This document shows positions 10,749 through 23,700 of a stretch of 64,000 nucleotides of DNA, one piece after another. The position numbers were made by a program, and so were the translations under genes. Origin of the DNA: Cercis canadensis (lineage: Eukaryota > Streptophyta > Magnoliopsida > Fabales > Fabaceae); assembly GCA_003255065.1 (NCBI GenBank), contig QAOA01004753.1:703321-767320 (forward strand), given 5' to 3'. The notes beneath the pieces were generated by a model. That model saw nothing but the letters and a program-made list of their open reading frames with translations, was not told the origin of the DNA and did no database searches. Numbering within the stretch: position 1 is the stretch's first letter; each line of letters begins with the position of its first letter.

Positions 10749-13700
10749 ATCTAAAAGTGATAAACTTGAAGATGATATTGTTACCATCTCACTTTATGAT
10801 TTTGAACACCTCATTAATTGTGTTGAGAATGATAAAGAAGAAGAATATGAACCTTCCTCTGAACTTCTAAGATTAGTGAAACAAGAGGATGAAGACATTG
10901 AACCTCATGAAGAGTCAATAGAAGTGATTAATCTTGGGACTGAAGATGAAAAAAGAGAAGTCAAGATTGGCACCTCAATAAGGGAGATTGAACGCAAAAA
11001 GATGATTAAACTCCTTCATGATTACACCGATGTGTTTGCATGGTCTTATCAAGACATGCCTGGGCTTGATACGGATATTGTCGTCCATAAGCTACCATTA
11101 AAACCAGAATGTTTGCCTGTCAAACAAAAACTAAGGCGAATGAAACCCGAAATGTCTTTAAAGATTAGAGAAGAAGTTAAAAAGCAATTTGAAGCTGGTT
11201 TCTTCGCAGTAGCAAAATATCTTGAATGGATCGCTAATATCGTTCCAGTTCCGAAAAAAGATGGAAAAGTTCGTATATGTGTCGATTATCGAGATTTGAA
11301 TAGAGCTAGCCCTAATGATGACTTTCCACTACCACATATTGATGTACTTGTGGATAGCACGGCTAGACATTCTATTTTCTCTTTTATGGATGGTTTCTCA
11401 GGCTATAATCAAATAAAGATGGCTCTAGAAGACATAGAAAAGATAACTTTCACCACTCTATGGGGTACTTTCTGTTATAAAGTAATGCCATTCGGCTTGA
11501 AAAATGTTGGGGCAACATATCAAAGGGCTATGGTAACCTTATTTCATGACATGATGCACAAAGAAATAGAAGTGTATGTCGATGACATGATTGCAAAATC
11601 TGAGACAGAAGAAGACCATATTGTTAACTTACAAAAGCTCTTTGATCGATTGAGAAAGTATCGACTTCATTTGAATCCAGCTAAATGCACATTTGGTGTA
11701 AGATCTGGAAAGCTCTTGGGGTTTATGGTTAGTCAAAAAGGAATAGAAGTAGATCCTGATAAAGTTCGAGCAATCTTAGAAATGTCAGCTCCTCATACGG
11801 AGAAAGAGGTTCGAGGATTCTTGGGAAGATTAAATTACATTGCAAGATTTATATCTCAGTTAACTGCCACATGTGAACCCCTGTTCAAATTGCTGCGCAA
11901 AAATCAAACTTCCAAATGGAATGAAGATTGTCAAAGGGCATTTGAGAAAATCAAACAATACTTGCAAGAACCACCGATTTTATTCCCACCAATACCAGGA
12001 AGACCTCTCATTATGTATCTAACAGTGCTGGAAGGATCAATGGGTTGTGTACTGGGACAACATGATGAATTTGGGAGAAAAGAACATGCCATTTACTACT
12101 TGAGCAAAAAGTTCACGAATTATGAGGCCAAATACTCATTGTTAGAACGCACATGTTGTGCTCTGGCTTGGGCGGCTCATCGTTTGCGACAATATATGTT
12201 GTATTATACAACTTGGCTGGTGTCTAAAATGGATCCAATCAAATACATTTTTGAGAAACCAGCTCTCACAGGAAGAATCGCACGATGGCAAGTTCTTTTA
12301 TTTGAATACGACATCATTTATGTCACCCAAAAAGCGATAAAAAGGAAGCGCACTGGCCGACTTCTTAGCTAATCAACCAGTAGAAACATACGGGTCGATG
12401 CAATGCGATTTTCCGGATGAGGATATAATGGCATTATTCAAAGATAACGAGACTTCAAGGGGCGAGAAATGGACTTTGCTATTTGATGGAGCCTCCAATG
12501 CTTTAGGGCATGGAATCGGCGCTGTGCTAATCTCTCCTGAAGAGAAGCTTATCCGAATTACCGCTAGGCTATGTTTTGACTGCACAAATAATATAGCCGA
12601 GTATGAAGCATGCACTATGGGAATACAAGCAGCGATAGAATCAAAAGCAAGAATTTTAGAAGTATATGGAGATTCAGCTTTGGTGATCAATCAACTGAAA
12701 GGGGAGTGGGAGACTCAAGACTCCAAATTGATCCCGTATCGTGACTACATAAAAGAGTTGTCTGGACAATTTGAGGAGATCACCTTTTGTCATATCCCTC
12801 GAGAAGATAATCAGTTGGCCGATGCGCTGGCAACCCTATCCTCAATGTTCAAGATCGATAATGATAAAGAGATGCCACTTATAAAGATGACTAGGCAAGA
12901 TTGCCCAGCATACTGCTTAACGATGGAAGAAGAGCCTGACGAGAAACCATGGTATCAAGATATTAAATCTTTCATTAAAAGCAGGGAATACCCACTTAGT
13001 GCTTCAGAAAATGACAAAAGAACCATAAAGAGGTTAGCAATGGGTTTCTTCCTAAATGAGGATGTGTTATACAAAAGAAATTATGATACAGTGCTTCTAA
13101 GATGTGTTGATATACCAGAGGCAAAGAGGATAATTGAAAATGTGCATGAGGGTATTTGTGGAACACATGCAAATGGGCATGCCATGGCAAGAAAGATATT
13201 AAGAGCAGGGTATTATTGGTTGACAATGGAATCTGATTGCATTAATCATGTGAGAAAATGCCACAAATGTCAAATATATGCTGATAGGATCCATACACCA
13301 CCTATACCTCTAAATGTCTTATCGGCACCATGGCCATTCTCAATGTGGGGCATGGATGTTATAGGCCCGATCGAACCAAAAGCCTCGAATGGGCATCGCT
13401 TCATCCTGGTTGCAATTGATTACTTCACAAAATGGGTTGAAGCTGCTTCTTATGCTCATGTAACAAAAAGAGTGGTGTTAAAATTCATCAAGAAGGAATT
13501 AATTTGTCGCTACGGTATACCTGAGAGAATCATTACGGATAATGCGATGAATTTAAACAGCAAGTTGATGACGGAACTATGTGAAAGATTTAAGATAAGA
13601 CATCATAACTCATCCCCATATCGCCCGAAAATGAACGGAGCGGTTGAGGCAGCCAACAAAAACATCAAGAAAATCGTCGGAAAGATGACTGTATCATACA

Positions 13701-14197
13701 AGGATTGGCATGATATGCTTCCTTTTGCTTTTCATGGCTATCGCACGTCAGTCCGCACTTCTACAGGGGCAACTCCTTTTTCACTAGTTTACGGGATGGA
13801 AGCTGTGCTTCCAATTGAGGTAGAAATACCCTCATTAAGAGTGGTTATGGAGGCAGAATTAGAAGAAGCCGAGTGGACACATGCACGATATGATCAATTA
13901 AACCTCATTGAAGGAAAAAGACTAGTTACGCTATGTCATGACCAACTCTATCAAAGAAGGATGATGAGGGCTCATGCCAAGAAAGTGCGACCACGTCAAT
14001 TTCAAGAAGGAGATTTGGTATTGAAAAAAATCTTACCAATTCAAAAGGATCATCGTGGGAAATGGACTCCAAACTATGAAGGACCTTATGTGGTAAAACG
14101 AGCTTTCTCTGGGGGAGCATTGATCCTTGCTAAGATGGATGGAGAGGAATTACCACGTCTTGTAAATTCAGATGTAGTAAAAAAGTACTATGCATAA
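10749..14197 (+). pseudogene. F1 pol region, copy B (RT, RNase H, aRNase H, integrase)
   Basis: This polyprotein region contains reverse transcriptase (PFGLKN and the YVDD active site), RNase H, a second archaeal-type RNase H (LLFDGASNA, YEACTMGI, GDSALV and DNQLADALA), and integrase with the HHCC and DDE residues. The aRNase H is the marker for the Tat group. It is nearly co-linear with the open pol of copy C and differs at a few percent of residues. It is broken, with about one disruption. Confidence 0.85.
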
Positions 14198-15944
14198 AAG
14201 GGCATGCTTGTATTTTCTTTCGTTCAATCAATGAAAAGTTACTTTGTGTCATTTTGCTTTCCTTCCAAAAAAAAGAATAATTAACTTGCTAGGTTGAAAA
14301 CCTGAAAAGGTCACCTAGGCAAAAGTTAGGGTTCCAAAAAAGGGAAAGGGCTCGTTTGGTTGAAAACCTGAAAAGGCAACCGAGGCAAAAGTTAGAGCTA
14401 AAAAATGACATAAAGTGACTTGGTAAGTGGAAAATTTGAAAGAAAGATAGAACCAAAAGTCCAGGTCAAAGGGAGTAGCACAGACATTAAATATGGTGGA
14501 AGTTTTCACAGGAATGATAAATTTAAAGAAATAGGTCAAGTATGCAAAAGAGGTCAAATGATATTTAGAAGAGCCAATTATAGGGGTTTTTCAGAATCAT
14601 ATACTAGGGCAGCTGTCATTATTCATCTTAAAAGTTATCACCGGAAGAACTAGAAATCTTATTCTACCTTCTTTTGTCGTTGATTTCACAATGTCGTTAT
14701 TGTGCCTTTTTCCATATGAATGTTTAATCTTTTCCCATTTAGTCTATGATTATTTTCACCCGATTGTAACCCATTTTTCTAATTGAATATGCTTTCTCAT
14801 GATGATTATATACTGAAATGTGAAACATGTGTTAACTTTAGCTAAGCGTATCAAGAATTAAGTATGTGAAATTCAAGAGCTTGTAGAGAACACATCGAAT
14901 TCCCAAGCATATATCAGTTGAGCAAAAGACTGACCTTGCAGAAGATGAGTTATCTCAAGAGTAATACTATTGGTTATCACTTTGTCTTATAAGGGAAAAA
15001 CATGGATTTGGGAATAAGCTTCATCTTTTTACCAACGATTTGTTCATCCTTGACATTGTTTGAACCAGTCTTCCGAGGTCAAAGAAGTAAAAAGAAAATT
15101 TTTTGAATACCAAAATGTTTTTCAAATTTAACATGTAAATTGACATACATGGAGCATGCATTGCGTATTATATCTATCACTCATTTATCTTTCTCGCTGT
15201 TTAATTTCATATTGTTAAATCGAATCCATTCTGTTTGGATCGAGCCTAGCTTGTCTAGGTCACTGCTTATTTTTCCTGCTGTTAAATCGAATCCACCTTT
15301 GCTGGGTCGAGCCTGGATACCCTAGGTCATTGTTTATTTTTCTTGCTGTTAAATCGAATCCAGTTTGGCTAGGTCGAGCCTGGATACCCTAGGTCATTTG
15401 TTTTATTTTTCTTGCTGTTAAATCGAATCTAGCTTGGTTGGGTCGAGCCCGGATACCCTGGGTCATCTGTTTAATTTTCTTGCTGTTAAATTGAATCCAC
15501 CTTGGTTGGGTCGAGCCTGGATACCCTGGGTCATTTATTTAATTTTCTTGCTGTTAAATCGAATTCAACTTAGTTGGATCGAGCCCAGATACCCTGGGTC
15601 ATTTGTTTAAATTTTCTTGCTGTTAAATCGAATCCAGTTTGGCTGGGTCGAGCCCGGATACCCTGGGTTATTATTATTTTTCCTGTTGTTAAATCGAATC
15701 CAATTTGGTTGGGTCGAGCCCGAATACCCTGGGTCATTTGTTTAATTTTTCTTGTTATTAAATCGAATCCATTATGTTTGAATCGAGTCTAACTTATCTA
15801 GGTCTTATTTCAATTTTTACGACTAATATATAGTCATGCTTAGCTTGTGTAAATACTTGCTTTCATTTTCATAAAATTTTCATTTCATGCCTAGCACAAA
15901 TTTTGGATCAATACCTTTGCTGGTTATTTGTATATAAATAGACA
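14198..15944 (+). other. 3' untranslated region of F1 copy B
   Basis: This is the same untranslated region as at 1230-2892 and 24150-25205, with the paired GGTTGAAAACCTGAAAAGG boxes. Unlike copy A it is complete to the polypurine tract. It contains the nine-unit tandem array and a short unique stretch (15822-15944). Confidence 0.8.
15215..15821 (+). repeat. ~67-bp tandem repeat array, nine units, copy B
   Basis: Nine units with the same repeat consensus as in copy A, again with a diverged first unit and a diverged last unit. The internal units differ in order and sequence from those of copy A, so the unit number is the same while the interior has been reshuffled. A single unit of the same array survives at 25163-25205, next to the gap at the end of copy C. 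Confidence 0.95.
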
Positions 15945-15959
15945 AGCAAAGGGGGCAGC
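15945..15959 (+). promoter_or_regulatory. Polypurine tract of F1 copy B
   Basis: AGCAAAGGGGGCAGC stands immediately before the LTR start TGTTGATACC. This purine-rich run is where plus-strand DNA synthesis is primed, and it fixes the left LTR boundary at 15960. Confidence 0.85.
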
Positions 15960-16382
15960 TGTTGATACCAAAATTATGTAGTAAGAAATAAGGGAAATAA
16001 AAAAAAATAAAAAAATCATAATAATAATAATAAAATAAAATAAAATATTATTATTAATAACAATAAATTAGAAAAAAAAAAAGAGAAGAAAAATTGGATT
16101 TCTACGTTTCTGACTCCTGGGCGGCAATTTGCTTTCGGCGAAGTGCCATTCTCCAGTCCGGCACCGCCCATACTACAGTCCCCTTGCAGCTTAAAACCAG
16201 GAAAGCTCATCAATGAACCAGGGAACTTGCACAAATTTTGGCTATAAAAAGCCTCACAAAACAGAAGACAAGGGCGATACCGGATACCCAGACAGAGAGT
16301 GAGATATCAGAGCACCAAAATTCCATAGTGAAAGGAACGAAAAGATAGTGAAGAAGAGAGAATCGAAACTTTGAAGCAAAAT
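15960..16382 (+). mobile_element. Left end of the F1 LTR (copy B right LTR), cut by a gap
   Basis: The LTR starts with TGTTGATACCAAAATTATG directly after the polypurine tract. It contains an AT-rich AAATAAAATAAAATA stretch at about 16030 and a TATA box (TATAAAAAG) at about 16242-16250. U3 is therefore only about 280 bases, while the whole LTR, judged from the other fragment (26849-29460), is probably about 3 kb or longer. It is cut by the N at 16383. Confidence 0.85.
16240..16252 (+). promoter_or_regulatory. TATA box of the F1 LTR promoter
   Basis: GCTATAAAAAGCC lies about 285 bases inside the LTR, followed at normal distance by CA-containing candidate start sites near 16275. It is the likely promoter of the element's genomic RNA. 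Confidence 0.65.
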
Positions 16383-16383
16383 N
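16383..16383. other. Assembly gap
   Basis: A single N joins the F1 LTR of copy B to sequence just upstream of the gag of copy C (matching about 6436). The rest of the LTR and the ORF1 of copy C are missing at this join. Confidence 0.9.
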
Positions 16384-16512
16384 TTTGCATACTATATTTT
16401 ACATTTTATACTCATTGTTCGCCTAAATTAATTAAGGTATAACGACATTGCGAACGAAAAATCACTTTTACTTCCAAGACCTCGTTATAGAACTCGATCA
16501 CAATCGAAAGTC

Positions 16513-18715
16513 ATGGATGAACAAGAGCAAGTCAAAGTCCAAGAAGAAATGCAGAAAGACATCAATGAGCTGAAAGATAAGTTGACTCAAATCTTGAGTA
16601 TTCTTACACCTTCCGGTCGCGGAAAACAACAAGAAGGGAATCCTTCAAATAGCAACCCAGAGCAAGGACAAGATACACCTCCTTACCCACCGGGTTTTGC
16701 TCCTTTTCATGACCCTGCACAACAACAAGTCTTCAACCCTAATATACTGCCATTAGCTGGGCCAAGTGACTTAAGGCCTGTTCTTGTGCAAAATCCTCTC
16801 AATAACCCTCATGATGCTAACACATCAATCCCTCCAAACACATTTCCTTATGGCTTCACGCCTAATCCAACACAAAATCCTTCACAACAACAAACCGTCA
16901 ATCCCCATGACATAAATATGTCATCAAATACTTTTTCATTTGGATTTAATCCTATTCAGGGGCAAAATTCATTGCAGTCACATATCGTAAATCCTCATGA
17001 TGCGATGCCCGTGCAATCAAATGCTCATCCTCCCCCTGTCCCTACTACCATATACATGCAACCAACTGGGTATTCATACCCATATTCAGCACCACAAGTT
17101 TGCTTTTAGAGACCTACTGGCGAAGGTCCGATGAATCCAATTGATATCCCTGGCCCAGATGAGCCAAAAGTAGAATCAATGAGCAAGGGAAAACTTGAAG
17201 TCTTAGAAGAACGATTGCGAACCATCGAAAGGACTAATGCTTATGGTGTTGTGGACGCAACTGAGCTTTGTCTTGTCCCGAATGTTATCATCCCTCCTAA
17301 ATTCAAAGTGCCAGATTTCAATAAGTACAATGGAACCGCATGTCCAAAAAGTCATTTGACCATGTACTGTCGAAAGATGGCATCTTGTGCACATGATGAT
17401 AAATTGCTAATCCATTTCTTCCAAGATAGCCTAACTGGGGCAGCCGCACTATGGTATACACATTTGGACCGAGCTTGAGTACGGTATTGGAAAGACTTGG
17501 CAAATGCATTTTTGAGACAATATAAATATAATATTGACATGGCTCCAGATAGGATGCAACTGCAAAATATGGAAAAGAAAGCCACTGAGACATTCAAAGA
17601 ATATGCTCAAAAATGGCGAGAAATTGCTGCTCAAGTGGATCCCCCATTGTCTGATAAGGAGATGGTGGCTATGTTCATTAATACTCTTCAATCTCCTTTC
17701 TTCGATCGAATGATAGGAAGTGCTTCTAACAACTTCTCTGATGTTGTTACTATTGGTGAAAGGATCGAAAATGGAGTTAAAAGTGGAAAAATAACTGAAA
17801 ATCCTAATTCAATGGGAGCTACCAATCTGAAGAAACCTCTACCGTTTAAAAAGAAAGAAGGTGAAGTTCATGCTGCAACGTATGAGGAAGGACAAGGAAA
17901 AGGACCTATGTATGGGAGACCTAATCATTCACCCACATTTGCTCACCACTTTCAACCACAATTTGTGCCCTACCCACATATAGCAAATGCATCTCAAGCT
18001 CCGCACCCTCAGCCTTACCCAACTCCATCACCCTATCGTGCACCTTCTCCTTATCAGCACCAAACACCTCAAGTGATGCCACAGCAGATGAATCAACCTT
18101 TACCTCAAAACTCAAATGCCTATCAAAAGAGGACTCAAAATGGTCAAGAGAGAAAGCCAATCCAATATGACTCAATCCCCATGACATACGCTGAATTGCT
18201 ACCTCATCTTATCCAAAACAACTTAGCAGCTCAATGCCCATGGACGCCACAAGGACCCCCATTCCCAAGAGGGTATGATCCAAATGCGCGATGTGATTAT
18301 CATGGAGGAGCTATTGGTCATTCTACGGAAAGATGTATAGCCCTAAAAAATAAAGTTCAATCTCTGATAAATGCTAAATGGTTAAACTTTAAGGAAGGGG
18401 CTCCCAACATACATCAAAATCCTTTGCCTAATCATGGGAATCCCGGAGTGAATGTTGTTGAAGACAGTACAAAACAATACAACAAAAAGAGGGTGAATGA
18501 GATTACAACATCAATGAATACAATCTTTGAGGCTTTGTCAAAAGCTGGCGTGCTGCAAACCCAATCAGATCAGCAGTGCGAAAATCATGGAAGGAATATG
18601 TGTAAATTCCATGGAAGGGCAATTGGGCATTCTATTGAAAATTGCGTTGATTTCAAAGATACCCTTCAAGGCCTAATGGACAAACAACTAATTCAAGTAA
18701 GTTGTGAACTTGAGA
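16513..18715 (+). pseudogene. F1 gag region, copy C
   Basis: Starts at MDEQEQVKVQEEMQKD. Order: N-terminal helical segment, P/N/Q-rich segment with repeated VNPHD motifs, capsid-type domain (FNKYNG, DSLTGAAALWY, MVAMFINTLQSPFFDRM), a second P/Q/Y-rich segment, and a zinc-knuckle-like CKFHGRAIGHSIENC. This is the structural protein of the virus-like particle. It is slightly broken, in better condition than copy B. Confidence 0.83.
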
Positions 18716-20469
18716 GTAATTGGGTGGATGTGGTTGAGAAATCGATATTTTTGCCAAGTCAAAAAGATCAAGTATTCATAGGCACTCAAGCCTCTGTAGA
18801 TACCTTACCCATTGGCGAGCTATCCATCAATACTCCAAAGCCATTAGTGCTTCATTATACTAAGAAGATTGGACCAGAAGCTCCTCTTGAACACTCTTAC
18901 GGGCCGAAACCTATTACAATCCAAGTGCCAAATCCTTTTCCTTACAAGGATACAAAAGCTGTGCCATGGAAATATGACTCTCAAATTCTTGAAGGCAACT
19001 CTTTTGTGGACCAGTTTAAGGCCTCATCTAGCTCTCAATTATCCTCAGCCATCACAAACATATCTGGAGTTAGTGGGATGACCCGAAGTGGTCGTTGTTA
19101 TACCCCTGAAGAGTTGGAGGAATGACGGCTGAAGGAAATAGAAGGGCAACGTAAAGGGAAGAAGAAAGCAGAAGAAAATTTCGCAAAGGGAGATAAGCGA
19201 GATGAAAGAATAATGGAGGAACCCGTAGGGGTCAAATGCGATGAGCGCAAGGAAAGTATATCTGAAGCAGAGGCTTGTGAATTTTTGAAAATCATTAAGC
19301 AAAGTGAATTCAAGGTGATTGAGCAATTGAATCGAACTCCTGCTCGAATATCATTGCTCTCCTTATTTTTAAACTCTGAACCTCATCGACAAGTGTTAAC
19401 GAAGATATTAAATCAAGCTCATGTTTCTCATGACATTACCGTTGACAAGTTAGGTGGCATTGTCGGCAATATCATTGCTGATAATTATATCACTTACACT
19501 GATGATGAGATACCTGTTGAAGGAATAGGGCATAATAAGGCGCTCCACATTTCTGTGAAATGTAAAGACCATATAATAACAAGGGTGCTTGTCGATAATG
19601 GTTCTTTTCTGAATGTAATGCCAATATCGACGTTATCCAAATTGCCTATTGACAGGTCATACATGAAGTCTAGCACCATGATCATAAGGGCATTCGATGG
19701 GACGAGGAGAGAAGTCATTGGAGAAATGGAGATCCCGATTCAGATTGGCCCTAATGAATTTAGCATAATATTTCAAATAATGGATATTGCTCCAGCTTAT
19801 AGTTGCTTGCTGGGACGACCTTGGATCCATTCTGCGGGTGCTGTGCCTTCTACCCTGCACCAAAGAGTGAAATTTATAGTGAAAAACAAGTTGGTGATTA
19901 TTTTTGGTGAAGAGGACTTACTTGTATCTAAGCCTTCGTCAACTCCTTACATTGAAGCTGCTGAAAAGGCCCTTGAAACATTGTTCCAAACCTTCGAAGT
20001 TGCTAATGCCACTTACATTTGTGAAGGGTCGCAGATGCCAAAATCTGAACTATCCAATACTTCTGTAATGATGGCTAAGGTCATGCTGAAACAAGGATAT
20101 ATACCTAGAGAAGGATTGGGGAAGAACAGTCGAGGTATTAAAGCGCCTTTGCAGGTTCACAAAAAACATGAAAAATTTGGGTTAGGATATCAACCTACCA
20201 GAGCTGATAGGAAGAGAGGCATGGAAGAAAAGAAAGAGAAAAGACTTGCTCAGCTGGAAAACAAAGAGCCAAGAATTGAAAGAATGCACACATGTGACTT
20301 ATACCAAAGCTTTCGAAGTGGAGGAATATTATTTTCAGATCAAGTTTCAGCAATTGATTGCTCTGTTAATGAAGAAGTTAACTTTGTATTTCCTAGTGGA
20401 CCTGATGCTCAACTCAACAATTGGGAGATTGCTGAGTTTCCTGAAGTTTTAGAATTTCACTCAGAGTAA
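18716..20469 (+). pseudogene. F1 protease and G-patch region, copy C
   Basis: Contains the aspartic protease motif VLVDNGSFLNV, the strand including AYSCLLGRPWIHSAGAVPS, and a G-patch-like segment (KQGYIPREGLGKNSRGI followed by GLGYQP). Protease matures the polyprotein. G-patch domains generally bind RNA or RNA helicases, and their role in these elements is not known. It is continuous with gag in family members and ends at the intron-like spacer. About one disruption. Confidence 0.8.
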
Positions 20470-20701
20470 TTCTACGATACTAGCCCTATTGCTCTGCCCA
20501 AGGTTTTAGGATAAGATTTGTAAAATGGGCTTCATGTTTCTGTTTCAGTATTTTTTCTTCATATAATAAATGCATGTTTCAGTTAACAAAACATCATCAT
20601 TTGTTCTCTTCATTTTCTTAATCTCCTAATTTCATTGTTCCATAAATTAGCCTTTTATTCTTGTTCATTCATTGCTATCAATTTATTTTGAATCCTTGTA
20701 G
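20470..20701 (+). other. Intron-like spacer between protease and RT, copy C
   Basis: AT-rich, about 230 bases, with a T-rich run and CTTGTAG at 20695-20701 as the acceptor-like site. It corresponds to the spliced region known from Ogre elements. The nominal ATG at 20661 lies inside this spacer, so it is probably not the start of the pol reading frame. Confidence 0.6.
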
Positions 20702-23700
20702 ATCTAAAAGTGATAAACTTGAAGATGATATTGTTACCATCTCACTTTATGATTTTGAACACCCCATTAATTGTGCTGAGAATGATAAAGAAGAAGAATA
20801 TGAGCCTTCCTCTGAACTTCTAAGATTAGTGGAACAAGAAGATGAAGAAATTGAACCTCATGAAGAGTCAATAGAAGTGATTAATCTTGGGACTGAAGAT
20901 GAAAAAAGAGAAGTCAAGATTGGCACCTCAATAAGGGAGATTGAACGCAAAAAGATGATTAAACTCCTTCATGATTACACCGATGTGTTTGCATGGTCTT
21001 ATCAAGACATGCCTGAGCTTGATACGGATATTGTCGTCCATAAGCTACCATTAAAACCAGAATGTTTGCCTGTCAAACAAAAACTAAGGCGAATGAAACC
21101 CGAAATGTCTTTAAAGATTAGAGAAGAAGTTAAAAAGCAATTTGATGCTGGTTTCCTCGCAGTAGCAAAATATCCTGAATGGATCGCTAATATCGTTCCA
21201 GTTCCGAAAAAAGATGGAAAAGTTCGTATGTGTGTCGATTATCGAGATTTGAATAGAGCTAGCCCTAAGGATGACTTTCCACTACCACATATTGATGTAC
21301 TGGTGGATAGCACGGCTAGACATTCTATTTTCTCTTTTATGGATAGTTTCTCAGGCTATAATCAAATAAAGATGGCTCCAGAAGACATGGAAAAGACAAC
21401 TTTCACCACTCTATGGGGTACTTTCTGTTATAAAGTAATGTCATTCGGTTTGAAAAATGCTGGGGCAACATATCAAAGGGCTATGGTAACCTTATTTCAT
21501 GACATGATGCACAAAGAAATAGAAGTGTATGTCGATGACATGATTGCAAAATCTGAGACAGAAGAAGACCATATTGTTAACTTACAAAAGCTCTTTGATC
21601 GATTGAGAAAGTATCGACTTCGTTTGAATCCAGCTAAATGCACATTTGGTGTAAGATCTGGAAAGCTCTTGGGGTTTGTGGTTAGTCAAAAAGGGATAGA
21701 AGTAGATCCTGATAAAGTTCGAGCAATCTTAGAAATGTCAGCTCCTCGTACGGAAAAAGAGGTTCGAGGATTCTTGGGAAGATTAAATTACATTGCAAGA
21801 TTTATATCTCAGTTAACTGCCATATGTGAACCCCTGTTCAAATTGCTGCGCAAAAATCAAACTTCCAAATGGAATGAAGATTGTCAAAGGACATTTGAGA
21901 AAATCAAACAATACTTGCAAGAACCACCGATTCTAGTCCCACCAATACCAGGAAGGCCTCTCATTATGTATCTAAAAGTGCTGGAAGGATCAATGGGTTG
22001 TGTACTGGGACAACATGATGAATTTGGGAGAAAAGAACATGCCATTTACTACTTGAGCAAAAAGTTCACAAATTATGAGGCCAAATACTCATTGTTAGAA
22101 CGCACATGTTGTGCTTTGGCTTGGGCGGCTCATCGTTTGCGACAATATATGTTGTATTATACAACTTGGTTGGTGTCTAAAATGGATCCAATCAAATACA
22201 TTTTTGAGAAACCAGCTCTCACAGGAAGAATCGCACGATGGCAAGTTCTTTTATCTGAATACGACATCATTTATGTCACCCAAAAAGCGATAAAAGGAAG
22301 CGCACTGGCCGACTTCTTAGCTAATCAACCAGTAGAAACATACGGGTCAATGCAATGTGATTTTCCAGATGAGGATATAATGGCATTATTCAAAGATAAA
22401 GAGACTTCAAGGGGCGAGAAATGGACTTTGCTATTTGATGGAGCCTCCAATGCTTTAGGGCATGGAATCGGCGCTGTGCTAATCTCTCCTGAAGAGAAGC
22501 TTATCCCAATTACCGCTAGGCTATGTTTCGACTGCACAAATAATATAGCCGAGTATGAAGCATGCACTATGGGAATACAAGCAGCGATAGAATCAAAAGC
22601 AAGAATTTTAGAAGTATATGGAGATTCAGCTTTGGTGATCAATCAACTGAAAGGGGAGTGGGAGACTCGAGACTCCAAATTGGTCCCGTATCGTGACTAC
22701 ATAAAAGAGTTGTCTGGACAATTTGAGGAGATCACCTTTTGTCATATCCCTCGAGAAGATAATCAGTTGGCCGATGCGCTGGCAACCCTATCCTCAATGT
22801 TCAAGATCGATAATGATAAAAAGATGCCGCTTATAAAGATGACTAGGCAAGATTGCCCAGCATACTGCTTAACGATGGAAGAAGAGCCTGACGGGAAACC
22901 ATGGTATCAAGATATTAAATCTTTCATTAAAAGCAGGGAATACCCACCTAGTGCTTCAGAAAATGACAAAAGAACCATAAGGAGGTTAGCAATGGGTTTC
23001 TTCCTAAATGAGGATGTGTTATACAAAAGAAATTATGATACAGTGCTTCTGAGATGTGTTGATATACCAGAGGCAAAGAGGATAATTGAAGATGTGCATG
23101 AGGGTATTTGTGGAACACATGCAAATGGGCATGCCATGGCAAGAAAGATATTAAGGGCAGGGTATTATTGGTTAATAATGGAATCTGATTGCATTAATCA
23201 TGTGAGAAAATGCCACAAATGTCAAATATACGCTGATAGGATCCATACACCACCTATACCTCTAAATGTCTTATCTGCACCATGGCCATTCTCAATGTGG
23301 GGCATGGATGTTATAGGCCCGATCGAACCAAAAGCCTCGAATGGGCATCGCTTCATCCTGGTTGCAATTGATTACTTCACAAAATGGGTTGAAGCTGCTT
23401 CTTATGCTCATGTAACAAAAGGAGTGGTGCTAAAATTCATCAAGAAGGAATTAATTTGTCGCTACGGTATTCCTGAGAGGATCATTACGGATAATGCGAT
23501 GAATTTGAACAGCAAGTTGATGACGGAACTATGTGAAAGATTTAAGATAAGACATCATAATTCATCCCCATATCGCCCGAGAATGAATGGGGCGGTTGAG
23601 GCATCCAATAAAAATATCAAGAAAATCGTCGGAAAGATGACCGTATCATACAAGGATTGGCATGATATGCTTCCTTTTGCTCTTCATGGCTATCGCACGT

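Larger units (their letters stand above)
3736..16382 (+). mobile_element. Ogre/Tat-like Ty3/gypsy copy B (F1) with an F2 gag insert at its left end
   Basis: This is a plus-strand element carrying ORF1, gag, protease plus G-patch, an intron-like spacer, pol, a 3' untranslated region with tandem repeats, a polypurine tract, and the first 423 bases of the right LTR up to a gap. The leftmost 550 bases are not F1 but a gag segment of family F2. Broken, with roughly six to ten coding disruptions overall. It is young by similarity to copy C (a few percent different). Confidence 0.85.
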